A stretch of 54,939 bases of DNA from an uncultured Pseudanabaenaceae cyanobacterium (GCA_938021205.1 CALIGI010000075.1:1-54939), one strand, 5' to 3'; counted from the stretch's first letter, positions 1-10,700 are shown. Numbers and translations are program-made. The notes: generated by a model from the letters alone, not told the origin.

Positions 1-2079
1 AAGCTGTTTGGTGGCGATGGCGATGATGAGCTGAACGGTGGTGAAGATGATGACCAACTATTTGGTGATGCCGGTAACGACATGCTCTATGGCGAAGAAG
101 GGGCAGACTTGCTCTTTGGCAGCTTGGGCGATGACTTGTTAGAAGGTGGTTCTGGAAGCGATAGCCTCTACGGGGAAGCTGGTAACGATCAGCTCTTCGG
201 CGGAACAGAGAATGATTTGCTAGATGGTGCCGCTGGCAATGACCAACTCCATGGCGATGACGGTGATGATACACTCTTCGGCCACGCCGGTGTGGATGAG
301 CTGAATGGTAATGCGGGTAACGACTACCTCAACGGCGGCGATGATGATGATGTTCTCATCGGCGGAGCCGGATTTGACATTCTCCAGGGTGGTGCTGGTA
401 ATGACACGCTAGATGGTGTTGATGCAACAGGGCTAGGCGTTGGCACGATGGATATTCTCATCGGTGAAGCCGGTTCAGACACCTTTGTCTTGGGCAACAA
501 TACTGCTGCCTATTACAACGATGGTGACAATGCCCTCGATGGCAGCGCTGATTACGCCATTGTCAAAGACTTCAACCGCCTCCAAGACAGCATCCAGTTA
601 AATGGTTCTGCCAGTGACTATGTGGTTGGTGAGGTTCCCACCAGCATTGCTGCTAGTTTTAGTGGCATGGATGTGGCTGGCATTTACCTCGATACCGATG
701 CCAGTGGTGACTTTAGCAGTAGTGATGAGCTGATCGCAGCGGTGGAATATGTTTCACCGGAAGGCTTGGGACTAGACTCCAGCTACTTTTCCTATACTGA
801 TGGCAGTGCAACTCCTCTACACCCTGCTTCCGATTCCAATTGGGAATTAGTCTTTAGCGATGAGTTTGATGGCAGCAGCCTTGACCTGAGCAAGTGGAAC
901 ACCACTTACTACTACGGCTCCCGCACGAACCTGTGGAATGACGAAGAGCAATATTACGTCGATGATGCCTTTGAGTTCAATGCAGATGGCACCATGAGTA
1001 TTGTGGCTCAGCAACTAGATACCCCCATTGAAGCCTTCGAAGCCATTGACCAATCACTATTAGCTGCAAATGCTAAGTCCACGAGCTTTGATTACACCTC
1101 CGGTATGATTTCCGGCGATGACAAGTTTGGCTTCACCAACGGCTACATGGAAATGCGAGCCCAAGTGCCCAGCGGTCAAGGCCTTTGGTCTGCATTCTGG
1201 ATGTTGCCTAGCTCCGGCGAATGGCCTCCTGAGTTGGACATCATGGAAGCTTTGGGTGACCAAACCGATGCGGTGATCACCACCCAGCATTCTCTCGATG
1301 AAAACAATGTCCACAATCTGGACGTTGCCCACCAGAGCTTTGCCGGGATTGATTTCTCCAGTGGCTTCCACACCTATGCTGCTGAGTGGAATCAGGACAC
1401 CATTACTTGGTTTGTGGATGACATGGAAATCTTCTCCACGGAGAACAAGATTTCCAACCAGCCCATGTATCTGTTAGCTAACCTGGCTGTTGGCGGGCGT
1501 CTACCTGGGGTAACCACTGCTGATACGCCGACTTTGAGCAGCTTCGATATCGACTACATTCGTGTTTACCAAGATGAGTCCGGTATTTTGCATGGCGGTA
1601 GCGGTGCGGATCAACTTAGCCGTGAATTTGGCAGTGTCTCGGGTGAAGTGGGTAACGATATCCTGACCGGTGGTGCTGGCGATAACACCTTGATTGGTGG
1701 ATACGACAGCGATATCTTGTTGGCGGGTGCTGGTAATGACACGCTCATTGGTGTTCATGCAACCGCTTGGAATGCGGGTGAAGGCGAAGTGGACCAGCTA
1801 ATGGGCGGCCTGGGCCAGGACAACTTCATCTTGGGTGAAGCTTCTACGGTTTTCTATCTGGACGCTAGCGGTGGCGATGGCAGTCAAGACTATGCGCGGG
1901 TTATGGACTTCAATGCGCTTGAAGATCTGATTCACTTAGTGGGTTCTGCTGAGCAATACAGTCTGCAATCCTTAGAAAATGGTCAGTCCACGGGGATTGC
2001 TTATAGTGGAGGGGATCTGGTAGCGGTTTTGGACCAGACTGTTGTGACTAGCTTTAACCAGGGGTTTGTTTTTGCTTAG
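1..2079 (+). CDS. RTX-repeat glycoside hydrolase family 16 (beta-glucanase/laminarinase-like), 5' partial
   Basis: The reading frame is open from base 1 and already inside glycine/aspartate-rich RTX nonapeptides (GGxGxDxLx), so the true start lies upstream. The order is: RTX repeats (1-415), a C-terminal-type RTX module (415-800), a GH16 domain (about 838-1575), then more RTX and a second C-terminal-type module to 2079. GH16 is marked by ELDIME (1231-1248), the family's E-x-D-x-x-E motif with nucleophile and acid/base, and by the closing FDIDYIRVYQD. GH16 enzymes hydrolyse or transglycosylate beta-1,3/1,4-glucans and galactans; the exact substrate cannot be read here. RTX repeats bind calcium and usually mark type I secretion, so an extracellular enzyme is inferred. 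The GH16 domain closely resembles that of the gene at 4206, indicating duplication. A strong terminator follows. Confidence 0.88.
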   Translation, partial: KLFGGDGDDELNGGEDDDQLFGDAGNDMLYGEEGADLLFGSLGDDLLEGGSGSDSLYGEAGNDQLFGGTENDLLDGAAGNDQLHGDDGDDTLFGHAGVDELNGNAGNDYLNGGDDDDVLIGGAGFDILQGGAGNDTLDGVDATGLGVGTMDILIGEAGSDTFVLGNNTAAYYNDGDNALDGSADYAIVKDFNRLQDSIQLNGSASDYVVGEVPTSIAASFSGMDVAGIYLDTDASGDFSSSDELIAAVEYVSPEGLGLDSSYFSYTDGSATPLHPASDSNWELVFSDEFDGSSLDLSKWNTTYYYGSRTNLWNDEEQYYVDDAFEFNADGTMSIVAQQLDTPIEAFEAIDQSLLAANAKSTSFDYTSGMISGDDKFGFTNGYMEMRAQVPSGQGLWSAFWMLPSSGEWPPELDIMEALGDQTDAVITTQHSLDENNVHNLDVAHQSFAGIDFSSGFHTYAAEWNQDTITWFVDDMEIFSTENKISNQPMYLLANLAVGGRLPGVTTADTPTLSSFDIDYIRVYQDESGILHGGSGADQLSREFGSVSGEVGNDILTGGAGDNTLIGGYDSDILLAGAGNDTLIGVHATAWNAGEGEVDQLMGGLGQDNFILGEASTVFYLDASGGDGSQDYARVMDFNALEDLIHLVGSAEQYSLQSLENGQSTGIAYSGGDLVAVLDQTVVTSFNQGFVFA

Positions 2080-2134
2080 AAGCCGTTGACTAGATGGATT
2101 GAGATGTGAGATTTCGTTGCGCGATCGCAACTTT

Positions 2135-2177
2135 AAGGCCTTTACCAGCAACATTTTGCTGGTAAAGGCCTTTTTTT
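2135..2177 (+). terminator. Rho-independent terminator after the first GH16 gene
   Basis: Perfect 16-bp inverted repeat (2135-2150 with 2157-2172), 6-base loop, and a T-run through 2177. It lies 56 bases after the GH16 stop codon and should end that transcript. Confidence 0.9.
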
Positions 2178-2707
2178 AGGAATTCACTCCCCTACCTTAA
2201 AGGATCTGGCTGCGATCTCAGCTGGTGTGGCTAGCCGTCGCCACAAGTCCAAGCAAGCGTAGTCACAGTGCTGCTATAGTTCGAAGTCTGAGCTTGTAAA
2301 ACCTCCTAACTGATAGGGCATCTACCTTTTTCTGATTAGGCTCTCATTGTGATTCCCTAAAGTCATTTAAATCGAGTACTTGTTTTCGTGGACTCTTGCT
2401 GCTCCTTGGAAGTCTTGGCTCAGCCTAGAAATCGGTATGAACACTGGCTTAATTCGTTCTGTTAAATCTGACTTCGTGAAACTTCTGATGACGTTTTTGA
2501 AAGGGCAATAAACTCATCTGATTCACGAGATTTCGATAAACTAAAAATTTCTTTTACCATAGTGAATTAGCAACCAATACCTTGGATGCGTAGCCAGGTC
2601 AATTATTTAGAAGCAGATATAAGAAGACTTGCTCGGGTAAGTCTCTAAGGTTTGCGGACATGGCTAAAGAGTTGCGTCAACCACTTATGGTCTTACTCTT
2701 GGTAATA
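2178..2707. other. Intergenic spacer without recognised gene
   Basis: About 500 bases between the GH16 terminator and the PEP-CTERM gene. No convincing coding frame, RNA gene or repeat was seen. It should hold the promoter of the downstream gene, but no clear -35/-10 pair stands out. Confidence 0.5.
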
Positions 2708-3340
2708 ATGAAAACACAGCTCTCATTTGCCGCGATCGTTCTAGGTCTTGCAATATCTGCTGCCCCTGCTCATGCTGCCCCAGACTGCAAGGCTGCTTCC
2801 TTTAGCTTTACTGCCTGCTCTGGCTCGTACACTTTGGGGGGGGGGCAGAACGACGTGACTGATGGTGGGGCCGATAATATTGCTACCCAGTACCTCAATA
2901 ATGATGACCTCTTTGGTAGTCAAGACTGGGATTTTGGTGCCAAGTTTGATGGTAGTAGCAGCGGAGCCAACAATGCTGAAGGTCTTACGCTGGAAGGTTT
3001 AGGCTCTACCTCTGGCACATTTGGTTTCGCGGATATTGACCTGGTAACGACTGATTTAGCCGTGAGCCTCAAGTCTGCCAAGGGCTTCAGCCTCTATTTC
3101 TTTGAGGCAGGAAGTATCACTGACCCCAGCGAGATTGCTTGGGATACTGCGGGTACGAGTACCAACCGCAAAGGGAAAGCCCAAGCTCTCTCTCACTTCT
3201 CCTATTACACCCGTATTTCAGCGATTACACCTGAAGTAGAAAAGCAGTTAAAACGAGTTCCTGAACCCGCTGCAATGTCTGGCCTACTCGCAGTAGGTAT
3301 GGCAGCGGCATTACGTAAGAGACGTAATGTGAAGGGATAA
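2708..3340 (+). CDS. PEP-CTERM sorting-domain protein, exported
   Basis: About 210 residues from the ATG at 2708, which opens directly on a classical signal peptide (MKTQLSFAAIVLG..., cleavage near AHA-A). An in-frame ATG at 2660, with AAGG nine bases upstream, would add 16 residues before the signal and is the alternative start. The C-terminus has the PEP-CTERM pattern: VPEP, a short hydrophobic helix, then RKRR. Such proteins are processed by an exosortase and are associated with exopolysaccharide matrix; no exosortase gene is in the window. The middle (SQDWDFGAKFDG...) matches no family I can name. A run of 10 G (2836-2845) sits early in the mature region, where slippage would truncate the protein. 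It lies between two GH16 genes and ends in a terminator. Confidence 0.75.
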   Translation: MKTQLSFAAIVLGLAISAAPAHAAPDCKAASFSFTACSGSYTLGGGQNDVTDGGADNIATQYLNNDDLFGSQDWDFGAKFDGSSSGANNAEGLTLEGLGSTSGTFGFADIDLVTTDLAVSLKSAKGFSLYFFEAGSITDPSEIAWDTAGTSTNRKGKAQALSHFSYYTRISAITPEVEKQLKRVPEPAAMSGLLAVGMAAALRKRRNVKG

Positions 3341-3413
3341 GCCTTTACGACTTTACGACCGCTGCCCTTAACCATCATGGTTGAGAGAATGATTTTGATA
3401 GCCTGAGTAATCG

Positions 3414-3444
3414 CCGCCTTGCAAACTTTGCAAGGCGGTTTTTT
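3414..3444 (+). terminator. Rho-independent terminator after the PEP-CTERM gene
   Basis: Arms at 3414-3425 and 3427-3438 pair perfectly (GC-rich base, A/T-rich apex) and are followed by six T. Confidence 0.9.
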
Positions 3445-4205
3445 ATTGACTTCTTCTGGGGCATTATTTGTTTTGTGGAAGGGGGATGTATAGCTTGATG
3501 TTCCTTCTTAAACTGTTCGGTCGGTAGGAGATGTAACTGTTCTATACCTTTGACGTTATTGCAAGGAGGACTGAGCTGGCTCTCTTTCCATAAGGCTAGA
3601 TGTTCTGCTTATATGTGTCTTAGGGCCAGATTAACCCACTTCTTTGTGAATTAAAGAGGGATTATGTGCTTGAGAATATCTCTGGATTTCCCTACTCTCT
3701 GGCTTGGATGATGTCCGTATCTTGCTGAAATTAGAGGCTCTATACCTAGTGTAATCCGAAGGTCAAATGAGCTAGGTTGAATGGATGGATTAGATAGAAC
3801 GTGATGTGATTTTATTAGAGTCGTCAAAACACATTTTCCCTATTTTAAATAAAAATATCTCCTTAAACAGAAGGAGGGGTGAGATTCCGAAAAAAGATGA
3901 AAATTTTAGACTCAGAATTGGATTTTTTGAAAAAAATAGATATTTTAATTGATTTCAGAAATCTGTTGGGATCCGTATTTGTTCCTTTTAAATGGGCTAA
4001 ATATACATAAATTTTTGAGTTTTAAGAGAAGTGTTTTCCCTATCGTTTATGGCCTTGATCTTGGCTTTAATAGAGGCATGGAAGGATGCAAGAGGAGGAT
4101 TTTATGCTTGGTCAAAATACTGGATGTTTTGATCTGGGTAATTGATGCTTCCTCTTGTTCTTCAAACTTGTTGCTCTTCACCAAAACTCATTCTAGAGGG
4201 AAATA
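3445..4205. other. AT-rich intergenic spacer upstream of the second GH16 gene
   Basis: About 760 bases, markedly AT-rich from about 3830 to 4060. An 85-codon frame at 3949-4206 has a composition unlike neighbouring genes and no recognisable similarity, so I do not call it. The spacer probably carries the promoter and 5' leader of the GH16 gene. Confidence 0.5.
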
Positions 4206-5522
4206 ATGGCTAAGAAAATCGGCGCTAATAAGAATATGGAACTGACTTTTGAGTCAGACTTTGAGAGCGTTACTTCCTTAGAAGACTGGAATACAACCTA
4301 CTATTATGGTAGCCGCACCAATACATTCAATAACGAAGAACAATACTACGTTGATGATGCATTTGTCTTCAATGACGACGGCACCATAAGCATCGTGGCT
4401 CAAAAACTTGATAGCCCGATTGAAGCCTTTGAAGGAGTAGATCAGTGGTTGCTAGGTGAGCAAGGCAAAGATACCAGCTTTGACTGGACCTCTGGGATGC
4501 TTTCCGGCCATGACAAGGCTGCTTTCCAGTATGGCTATATTGAAATCAGTGCTAAAATTCCTGCCGGGCAAGGGCTATGGCCTGCTTTTTGGATGTTGCC
4601 GACCTCTGGTGAGTGGCCTCCTGAGCTAGATATCATGGAAGCGCTGGGCAATGACACTACAACGGTTCATCACACCGTTCACCACAAAACTGATGATGGT
4701 GGCCATGGTTTAGAATCTTCTGCCTATACCGGTACTGACTTCTCTCAAGGCTTTCATACCTTTGGCATGGAGTGGAAGGCGAACAAAATTACTTTCTTTG
4801 TGGATGGGCAAAAGACTTTCACGACCCACGATGAGATTCCTCAGGAATCAATGTATCTGTTGGCTAACCTCGCAGTGGGGGGGAGCTGGGCAGGCTCGCC
4901 CGATGAGACAACGCCGGAAACGAGCACCTTCGATATTGACTACATTCGGGTTTATCAAGATCGCAAAGGCTTGTTAGAAGGCGGTAGCGCAGATGACACT
5001 TTGCATCGCGCTAATGGCACTATTTCTGGCTTGGCTGGTAATGACACCCTGAGCTTGAACGGTAAGGGCGACTTGTTTGGTGGTGATGGCAATGACACCC
5101 TACTGGGCGGCTCCCAAAGCAATATCCTTGTGGGTGGGCGAGGTAACGATGTGATTGATGGTGGCAAAGGCCGCGATCGCATTTCCGGCGTTGAAGTGGG
5201 TGTTGCCCAGGCTGGACGTGGTGAAGTTGACCTACTGACGGGAGGCCAGGGAGCTGATGTCTTTAGTCTTGGCGATGCTGCCCAGGTTTATTACAACGAT
5301 GGTGATGTCTTTTCCCAGGGCATGAATGACTACGCAGTCATTACTGACTTTGATAAGGGCGATCGCCTAGAGTTGCATGGCGCTGCTAGCGATTACGTGC
5401 TGGGCATTAACTCCCAGGGCACGGGCATCTTCTTCCTAGATAACGGGCAGAAGGAATTGATCGCTTTGGTGGAGAATGTAGAGCTGGAGAGCATGGCGAG
5501 TCCAGCATTCAGCTTTGTCTAA
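4206..5522 (+). CDS. GH16 beta-glucanase-like enzyme with C-terminal RTX repeats
   Basis: 438 residues. GAGG lies just upstream of the ATG with good spacing, which supports this start. The GH16 domain begins almost at once (residues ~10-255) with no signal peptide. The catalytic motif ELDIME is at 4623-4640, with FDIDYIRVYQD closing the domain. RTX nonapeptides follow (~260-330), then a C-terminal module (VDLLTGGQGADVF ... YAVITDF) shared with the paralogue at 1-2079. Lack of a signal peptide plus C-terminal RTX fits one-step type I secretion, with calcium-dependent folding outside the cell. By eye the catalytic domain is near two-thirds identical to its neighbour's. A run of 7 G (4877-4883) lies inside the gene. 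The substrate, a beta-glucan or related polymer, is inferred from the family only. Confidence 0.9.
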   Translation: MAKKIGANKNMELTFESDFESVTSLEDWNTTYYYGSRTNTFNNEEQYYVDDAFVFNDDGTISIVAQKLDSPIEAFEGVDQWLLGEQGKDTSFDWTSGMLSGHDKAAFQYGYIEISAKIPAGQGLWPAFWMLPTSGEWPPELDIMEALGNDTTTVHHTVHHKTDDGGHGLESSAYTGTDFSQGFHTFGMEWKANKITFFVDGQKTFTTHDEIPQESMYLLANLAVGGSWAGSPDETTPETSTFDIDYIRVYQDRKGLLEGGSADDTLHRANGTISGLAGNDTLSLNGKGDLFGGDGNDTLLGGSQSNILVGGRGNDVIDGGKGRDRISGVEVGVAQAGRGEVDLLTGGQGADVFSLGDAAQVYYNDGDVFSQGMNDYAVITDFDKGDRLELHGAASDYVLGINSQGTGIFFLDNGQKELIALVENVELESMASPAFSFV

Positions 5523-5569
5523 TTTGCCTCGCATGATCGATGAGAGAAATATTTGAGAACCATCTTTTT

Positions 5570-5614
5570 GGGTCTGCTCTAGCTTTGTAACTGGGAGCAG
5601 GCCTTTTTTTGTGG
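5570..5614 (+). terminator. Probable terminator after the second GH16 gene
   Basis: An imperfect hairpin (CTGCTC pairing with GAGCAG, G/C flanks) followed by seven T, about 50-90 bases after the GH16 stop codon. Confidence 0.55.
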
Positions 5615-5672
5615 ACTAAAAGCAGATGATCGGGGACGCATGCATCGGTGTTCCAGTTGTCGGCAATGGCTC

Positions 5673-6485
5673 CTAGCGACCCTTTAGAGGATTGAGATCT
5701 AAGATTTCTGCTTTGCCGTCGAGAATCATGTCCGCCCGTCGTTGGCAGAGGCGATTGACTTGAGCAGAGCGCTTAGCCAGTTCTATTGCTGAGATTTTAT
5801 GGCGGAGTCCGGCCTCTGCATTGCGTTTGGCGAGCTTACAGGCCCAAACTGCTTGCTCGGGACTTTGATGACTGTAGAGTCGCCAGTCTTCAATTTTTAG
5901 TTCCAAAAGACGTTTGGTGATGGTGAAGCGTTGGAACTGTTGTGCTGGATTGGCAAGGGTTGCGCGGGGCTTGCTGAATTTGCGAAATTCGGAATAGACG
6001 CCCTTGGCCTGAATTTCGGTGGTGGGTGGGGAAGAGAGGAGATACAATCCCCAGTCTTCAGTGCCATTGGCGCGGCGATAATATTCGGGGCGGGCGACGA
6101 AGAGTACTTTGTCTAAGCGGCTGGTGCGATGACCATAGAGGGCTCCGAGGCGATGGAGTGTATTCCAGCATCTCGCGGTAACGCGCATCCAACAATGGTC
6201 CAATTGAGCCTGTTGCTGTTTGCCGGTGGCCCAGTCTCGACAATCTATGGATTGAATGCAGAGTTCTTTGGATAGCCCAGAGCTGGCGTCACGCCAGGTT
6301 GATAGCCAGCCCGAACAGAGTAGATGTTCTCCCGCGAGATGGGAGAGGGGCCGCTGCGCTGAAGCTGCCGAGGAGACCGTTTGGGATGGGGGGGCTTGAG
6401 AGGAGGGGGCGTTTGGGTCTCGCGGAGTCAGCATGATGAGAGGTGATTTGAGAATTTGGCCTTGCGTCAGATTAGAGACTTCCAC
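5673..6485 (-). CDS. Hypothetical protein
   Basis: 270 residues; not recognised. An internal start at residue 18 (MLTPRDPN, about 6434) is also possible because the first ~50 residues are Ser/Pro/Ala-rich and look disordered. The rest is basic and rich in Trp, Arg and Gln, with no signal peptide, membrane segment or familiar catalytic motif, so a soluble cytoplasmic protein is likely. The C-terminal third (ELAKRSAQVNRLCQRRAD) is predicted helical. It is convergent with the GH16 gene and isolated by spacers on both sides, so context gives no functional clue. Codon use resembles neighbouring genes and the frame is long, which supports a real gene. Confidence 0.6.
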   Translation of the reverse strand: MEVSNLTQGQILKSPLIMLTPRDPNAPSSQAPPSQTVSSAASAQRPLSHLAGEHLLCSGWLSTWRDASSGLSKELCIQSIDCRDWATGKQQQAQLDHCWMRVTARCWNTLHRLGALYGHRTSRLDKVLFVARPEYYRRANGTEDWGLYLLSSPPTTEIQAKGVYSEFRKFSKPRATLANPAQQFQRFTITKRLLELKIEDWRLYSHQSPEQAVWACKLAKRNAEAGLRHKISAIELAKRSAQVNRLCQRRADMILDGKAEILDLNPLKGR

Positions 6486-7579
6486 TAAGGTTGGTCTGGC
6501 CTTGTCCTGATGGCTTTAATAGGCTTTGTTCGGTCGAAAGCTACGGCTCAAGGCCTTTCTCAAACAACCTCTGAGACGAGATAGAGAACAAAAGACTGAT
6601 TTTTATGAGTGAGCAGAAAGCCGAGCGCTGAGCGTTGTCGGTTTCTACTGTGCCTGTCGACGGGATGCCCACCGAGCTGGAGATGGGGATCGTGACTGCG
6701 GCATAATGATTCAACCATCCCGGTTCTCTTTTGGGAAAGGGGGCTTAGATCTCAGGATTTTGTTGCTTTGCTGGCAACCTGATGGGCGATCGCTGATGAG
6801 TCAGCCTCATATGACTTTGACTTTAATCTAGCAAAAATATCTTCTTTCTGTGATTTTGAACAATTTCGACTTTGTAGAAATCGAATCTTGGAGTGATAGA
6901 TTTTCCCTTAGATAGCATCTCTAATAGAGAGCAGCTTGAGTGCTGGAGTGTCCCTCACGATGACTTCTTCATGGTGTTTTGTTGATAAAGTCTCCCCTGC
7001 GTGGAAGTTTTCGTTGTTCACGCAGGAGCAGCCTGGATAACTCCGAGATCGTGCCCATGGCTCTCTAGTAGTGCCACTGGAACATTTCTCTGAATGCCCT
7101 GCCTTCTGAGTTGTCCTAATTCAAGTCTTGAAGCTGAAAACTCCCTTCCCACGCAGAAAATGGAAATTGAAGAGCAAGAAAAATAGCAGCCTTGCTCTCT
7201 TTCTTTTCGGATTTTTTCCGCAGAAATACTGAATTTTCTGTCGGTGCTTCTTCGGAGCTTGACCTAGAATTTTGACTGTATTTCTGTCGCAAATTAGCCT
7301 GTAAAAATGTGAGAAATAAGGTTGATTAATGGCCAAATATTGTTCGAAATATAAAATCCTAAAAGTTCCGGATTTATTTGGTAATTCTTGAATTAAATCG
7401 TCTAAATATTGGGCAGAATTTGATCAGACCACCATGGTCTTGCTGTCGAGATGCACGACTGGATTCATTGGAGAGCTGCAAGAATTGTCTTGTATTTACA
7501 CCGTTGTTATTCAGATTGAAGGTGATTCCTCGACAGACCGCCATGGGGTTATACCCCTCCTTCCCAGGCTCGCTGTCCT
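6486..7579. other. Long intergenic spacer with one hairpin
   Basis: About 1.1 kb with no convincing gene. A small hairpin (6996-7003 with 7019-7026, 15-base loop) is present. Short frames at 7121-7336 (minus) and 7378-7590 (plus) lack coding character. The spacer separates the GH16 region from the polysaccharide cluster and probably contains that cluster's promoter. Confidence 0.5.
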
Positions 7580-7774
7580 ATGAAGAATAACGACTTCCAA
7601 GCTCCTAGCTCTAAACTCTCCTTTTGCTCTGTTTTCGGCGGTTTGATGAGTGCCGTTTTAATCATCGTGGGACTAGAGTTCTGGGCTGGGCGGCTTAATC
7701 AAACTGCCAAGACTGAGCCTGCTGCTGCCCAGCTTGTCTTTCAATCTGCTCCTTTAACCCCGTCCCAGCCATGA
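7580..7774 (+). CDS. Small single-pass membrane protein, translationally coupled to the DUF3131 gene
   Basis: 64 residues: a polar N-terminus, one hydrophobic segment (~15-36, GGLMSAVLIIVG) and a short Ala/Pro/Gln tail. Its TGA overlaps the next gene's ATG in the arrangement ATGA (7771-7774), the usual sign of translational coupling, and this is the main reason to call it real. No family recognised. A tiny anchor or assembly subunit for the following exported protein or for the synthase is possible but is inference. No good ribosome binding site precedes the ATG, which is common in cyanobacteria. Confidence 0.5.
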   Translation: MKNNDFQAPSSKLSFCSVFGGLMSAVLIIVGLEFWAGRLNQTAKTEPAAAQLVFQSAPLTPSQP

Positions 7775-10700
7775 TTCTTTCTCTCTCGCGTCGTTGGTGC
7801 CGACGCTTGGCCCTGTTTGCAGCAGGTCTGTTTTGCCATGCGCTGTTGGCACTGCCTTTACAACTGCTCTGGCTATCGCCGGTGCAAGCCCAGGACTCGG
7901 GGCCAGCGGCCTGTGCGGCCATCATCAATCCCCTCACGCCGGAGGAGATGAAATATGCCGAGTCGGCCTGGAATTATTTTGTTGATAACACTCAGCCGGA
8001 TACCGGGTTTACGAACTCGGCGGGGGGGTATCCCTCGGGAACGTTGTGGGACATGGGGAATTATCTCATGGCCCTCAACGCTGCTCGGTTTATGGGGCTG
8101 ATTGAGCAGTCTGAGTTTGATGGACGGTTGAACAACTTCCTCGCAGGTCTTGGTAGTCTGGAACTGTTTGAAGGCAAGCTGCCTAACAAGGTGTACCAGA
8201 GTGCCACGGGGGAGATGGTGGACTACGGTAACAACTCCCTGCCGCGAGGCATTGGTTGGTCTGCCCTGGATATTGGCCGGATGCTGGCGGCGTTTCACAT
8301 CTTGGAAATCTGCCATCCTCAATATGGCGAATGGATGAAAGGCATTGTGGATTCCTGGCAGGTGGACCTATCGGTCAAGGATGAGATGATGTACGGTGCA
8401 ACGGTGCTGCCCGATGACAGTACGTTGTTGGTGCAGGAAGGCCGCTTGGGCTATGAGGAATACGCTGCAAGAGGGTATGAGCTGTGGGGCTATAAGGTGC
8501 CCAAGGCGATCTCCTATGAGCCCTATGAATTTGTTGATATTTATGGCGTTGATATTCCCATCGACCAGCGGGACTTTCAAACAACTAATGCGAATAACTA
8601 TGTGGTGAGTGAGTCCTATATTTTGGACGCGATCGAGTTTGGTCTAGAAGGAGATCAGGCCGACTATGCCCGCCGGGTTTATGAGGTCCAAAAGCGGCGC
8701 TTTGAGGATACGGGCATCCTCACAGCGGTGACCGAGGACAACATTAACGGTCCGCCCTACTTCCTTTACAGCACGGTCTATTCCAACGGAGTGCCTTGGG
8801 CGGTGATCACTGAAACAAATGAGTTGCATCCCGAACTGCGGACGGTCTCGTCTAAAGCGGCCTTTGGCTGGCACTATGTCTATCCCGAGGAGGAATACGC
8901 TGCGAAAGTTTTCGATAAGGTCAAGGACATTGCCAACTCTGAGCGGGGTTATTACGCTGGTGTGTTTGAGTCGGGCTTATATGAGCCAGAGCCCCCCATT
9001 AATGACATCCTGACAGGCAATACCAATGGCCTGATTATGGAGATTCTCTATTACAAAGCTAGAGGAAATCAGCCATTGGTGAGCGGTAATGGAGCTGCTC
9101 CTGTTGCAGTACAAACTGCTTCAGACCAACAGGCCCCAACGGCTCCGGCCCCCGCACCAGAATCGCCCTCGGCTCCAGAACCGGCTCCTGCGCCAGCTTC
9201 AGAACCGTCTCCAGAACCAGCTCCCGCGCCAGCCCCAGAACCGGCTCCTGCTCCTGCTCCAGAACCGGCTCCTGCTCCAGCTCCAGAACCAGCTCCTGCG
9301 CCGGCTCCAGAACCAGCTCCCGCGCCCCCTGCTGCAACGGTGCCCGAAAATCGGCCTGTGGCGATCTCGGTGGAACCTGCACCTGCTCCTGTGGCAGCTC
9401 CCCCGCCTCCGAGCTCCTCGCCCGATCCTTTGCAAGCCCCTTCGCTAGTCTCCGTGGCCCCCATTCCCCCGGTCAGTCGACGAATTGGGACTTCGGCTTG
9501 CCCGGTTCCAGAACGGGCTTTGAGTGTGACGGATCGTCGTTATGCGAAAACGGCTTGGCAATATTTTGAAGCTAATCTGGCTGCCACGGGGGTGGTTCGC
9601 GATCGTGCCGATCTTGACGGTGCCACCCTCTGGGGCCTGGGCGACTACCTGGGCGCACTCCATGCGGCCTATTCCCTGGAATTGATTGATGGCAAGACCT
9701 TTGATAAGAAGGTGCGCCATCTCCTCGGAGCCCTGGGACAACTGGACCTCTTCTCCGGAGAGCTTCCCCACCGGGCCTACAACACCCGCAGCTTATCTCC
9801 TGTGGACTATGGCGGTAATGAAGATCCCGTCGGCAATGGCTGGTCTGGCTTGGATCTGGGGCGGATGCTCTCGGCTCTCCACAGCCTCAAGACCTGTCAT
9901 CCCCAATACACCGATGTTGTGGATCAAACTCTGCTGGACTGGTCCTACCTGCGAGTGGTGCGTAATGGCCGCATTGCTAATGCTCGCCTGGGTGAGGATT
10001 CCAAGGGCCGCAGCCAAATTCGCGTCAAGCCTGCCCAAATCCTCGGCTATGAGGAATATGCAGCGCGAGGGTTCCAGCTCTGGGGCTTTGATGTGACAGA
10101 GTCCGCTGTGGGCGGTAATTATAAAACCGCCAAGGTGGATGAAGAAGCCGTGCCCGTGGAGCGTTCAACGCGACTGCGCCGGGCGGAGCATGAGCGGCTC
10201 AATACTATCAGTACGCCGTTCATTCTCTACGGCTTGGAGTTTGGCTTTGACCCCCAGATGAAGCGTTTGGTGGATTCTATTTTCCACGCGGAGGCTAAGC
10301 GCTATGCGCGCACCGGGATCTTCAGTGCCTCGGGCACAACTCTCGGTCCCCAATCGCCGCGAGTAGTCCATAGCACTGTGGTGGCGGAGGGTGAACCTTG
10401 GGTGGCAACGGACAGTAGCGGTGAGGCGATTCGCGATGGCCGAGTGGTGAGTACTGCTGTGGCCTTTGCCTACCACACGCTCTATCCAGATCATCCCTAT
10501 AGCCAGGAGCTGTGGCGAGCCACCTTGGATCTCTATAACCACAACCTGGGCTATTACGAAGGGTTTAAGGAAAGCAATGGCGATCGCGTCCTCGGTTTTA
10601 CCGGCGGCACTAATAGCCTGATTCTTCAGGCGTTATTGCACAAGGCCACGGATCGTCAGCCTATTATCCAGGCCCATCGTGATTTGGATTCTCCCTGGTG

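Noticed and set aside
3949..4206. 85-codon frame just before the second GH16 gene
   Set aside because: AT-rich, no ribosome site, overlaps the GH16 start and shows no protein-like pattern.
7121..7336. 71-codon minus-strand Lys/Phe-rich frame
   Set aside because: AT-rich low-complexity translation with no start signal; treated as spacer.
9069..9464. Gly/Ala-rich 131-codon frame on the minus strand
   Set aside because: It is the antisense shadow of the Pro-Ala-Glu linker repeat inside the DUF3131 gene.
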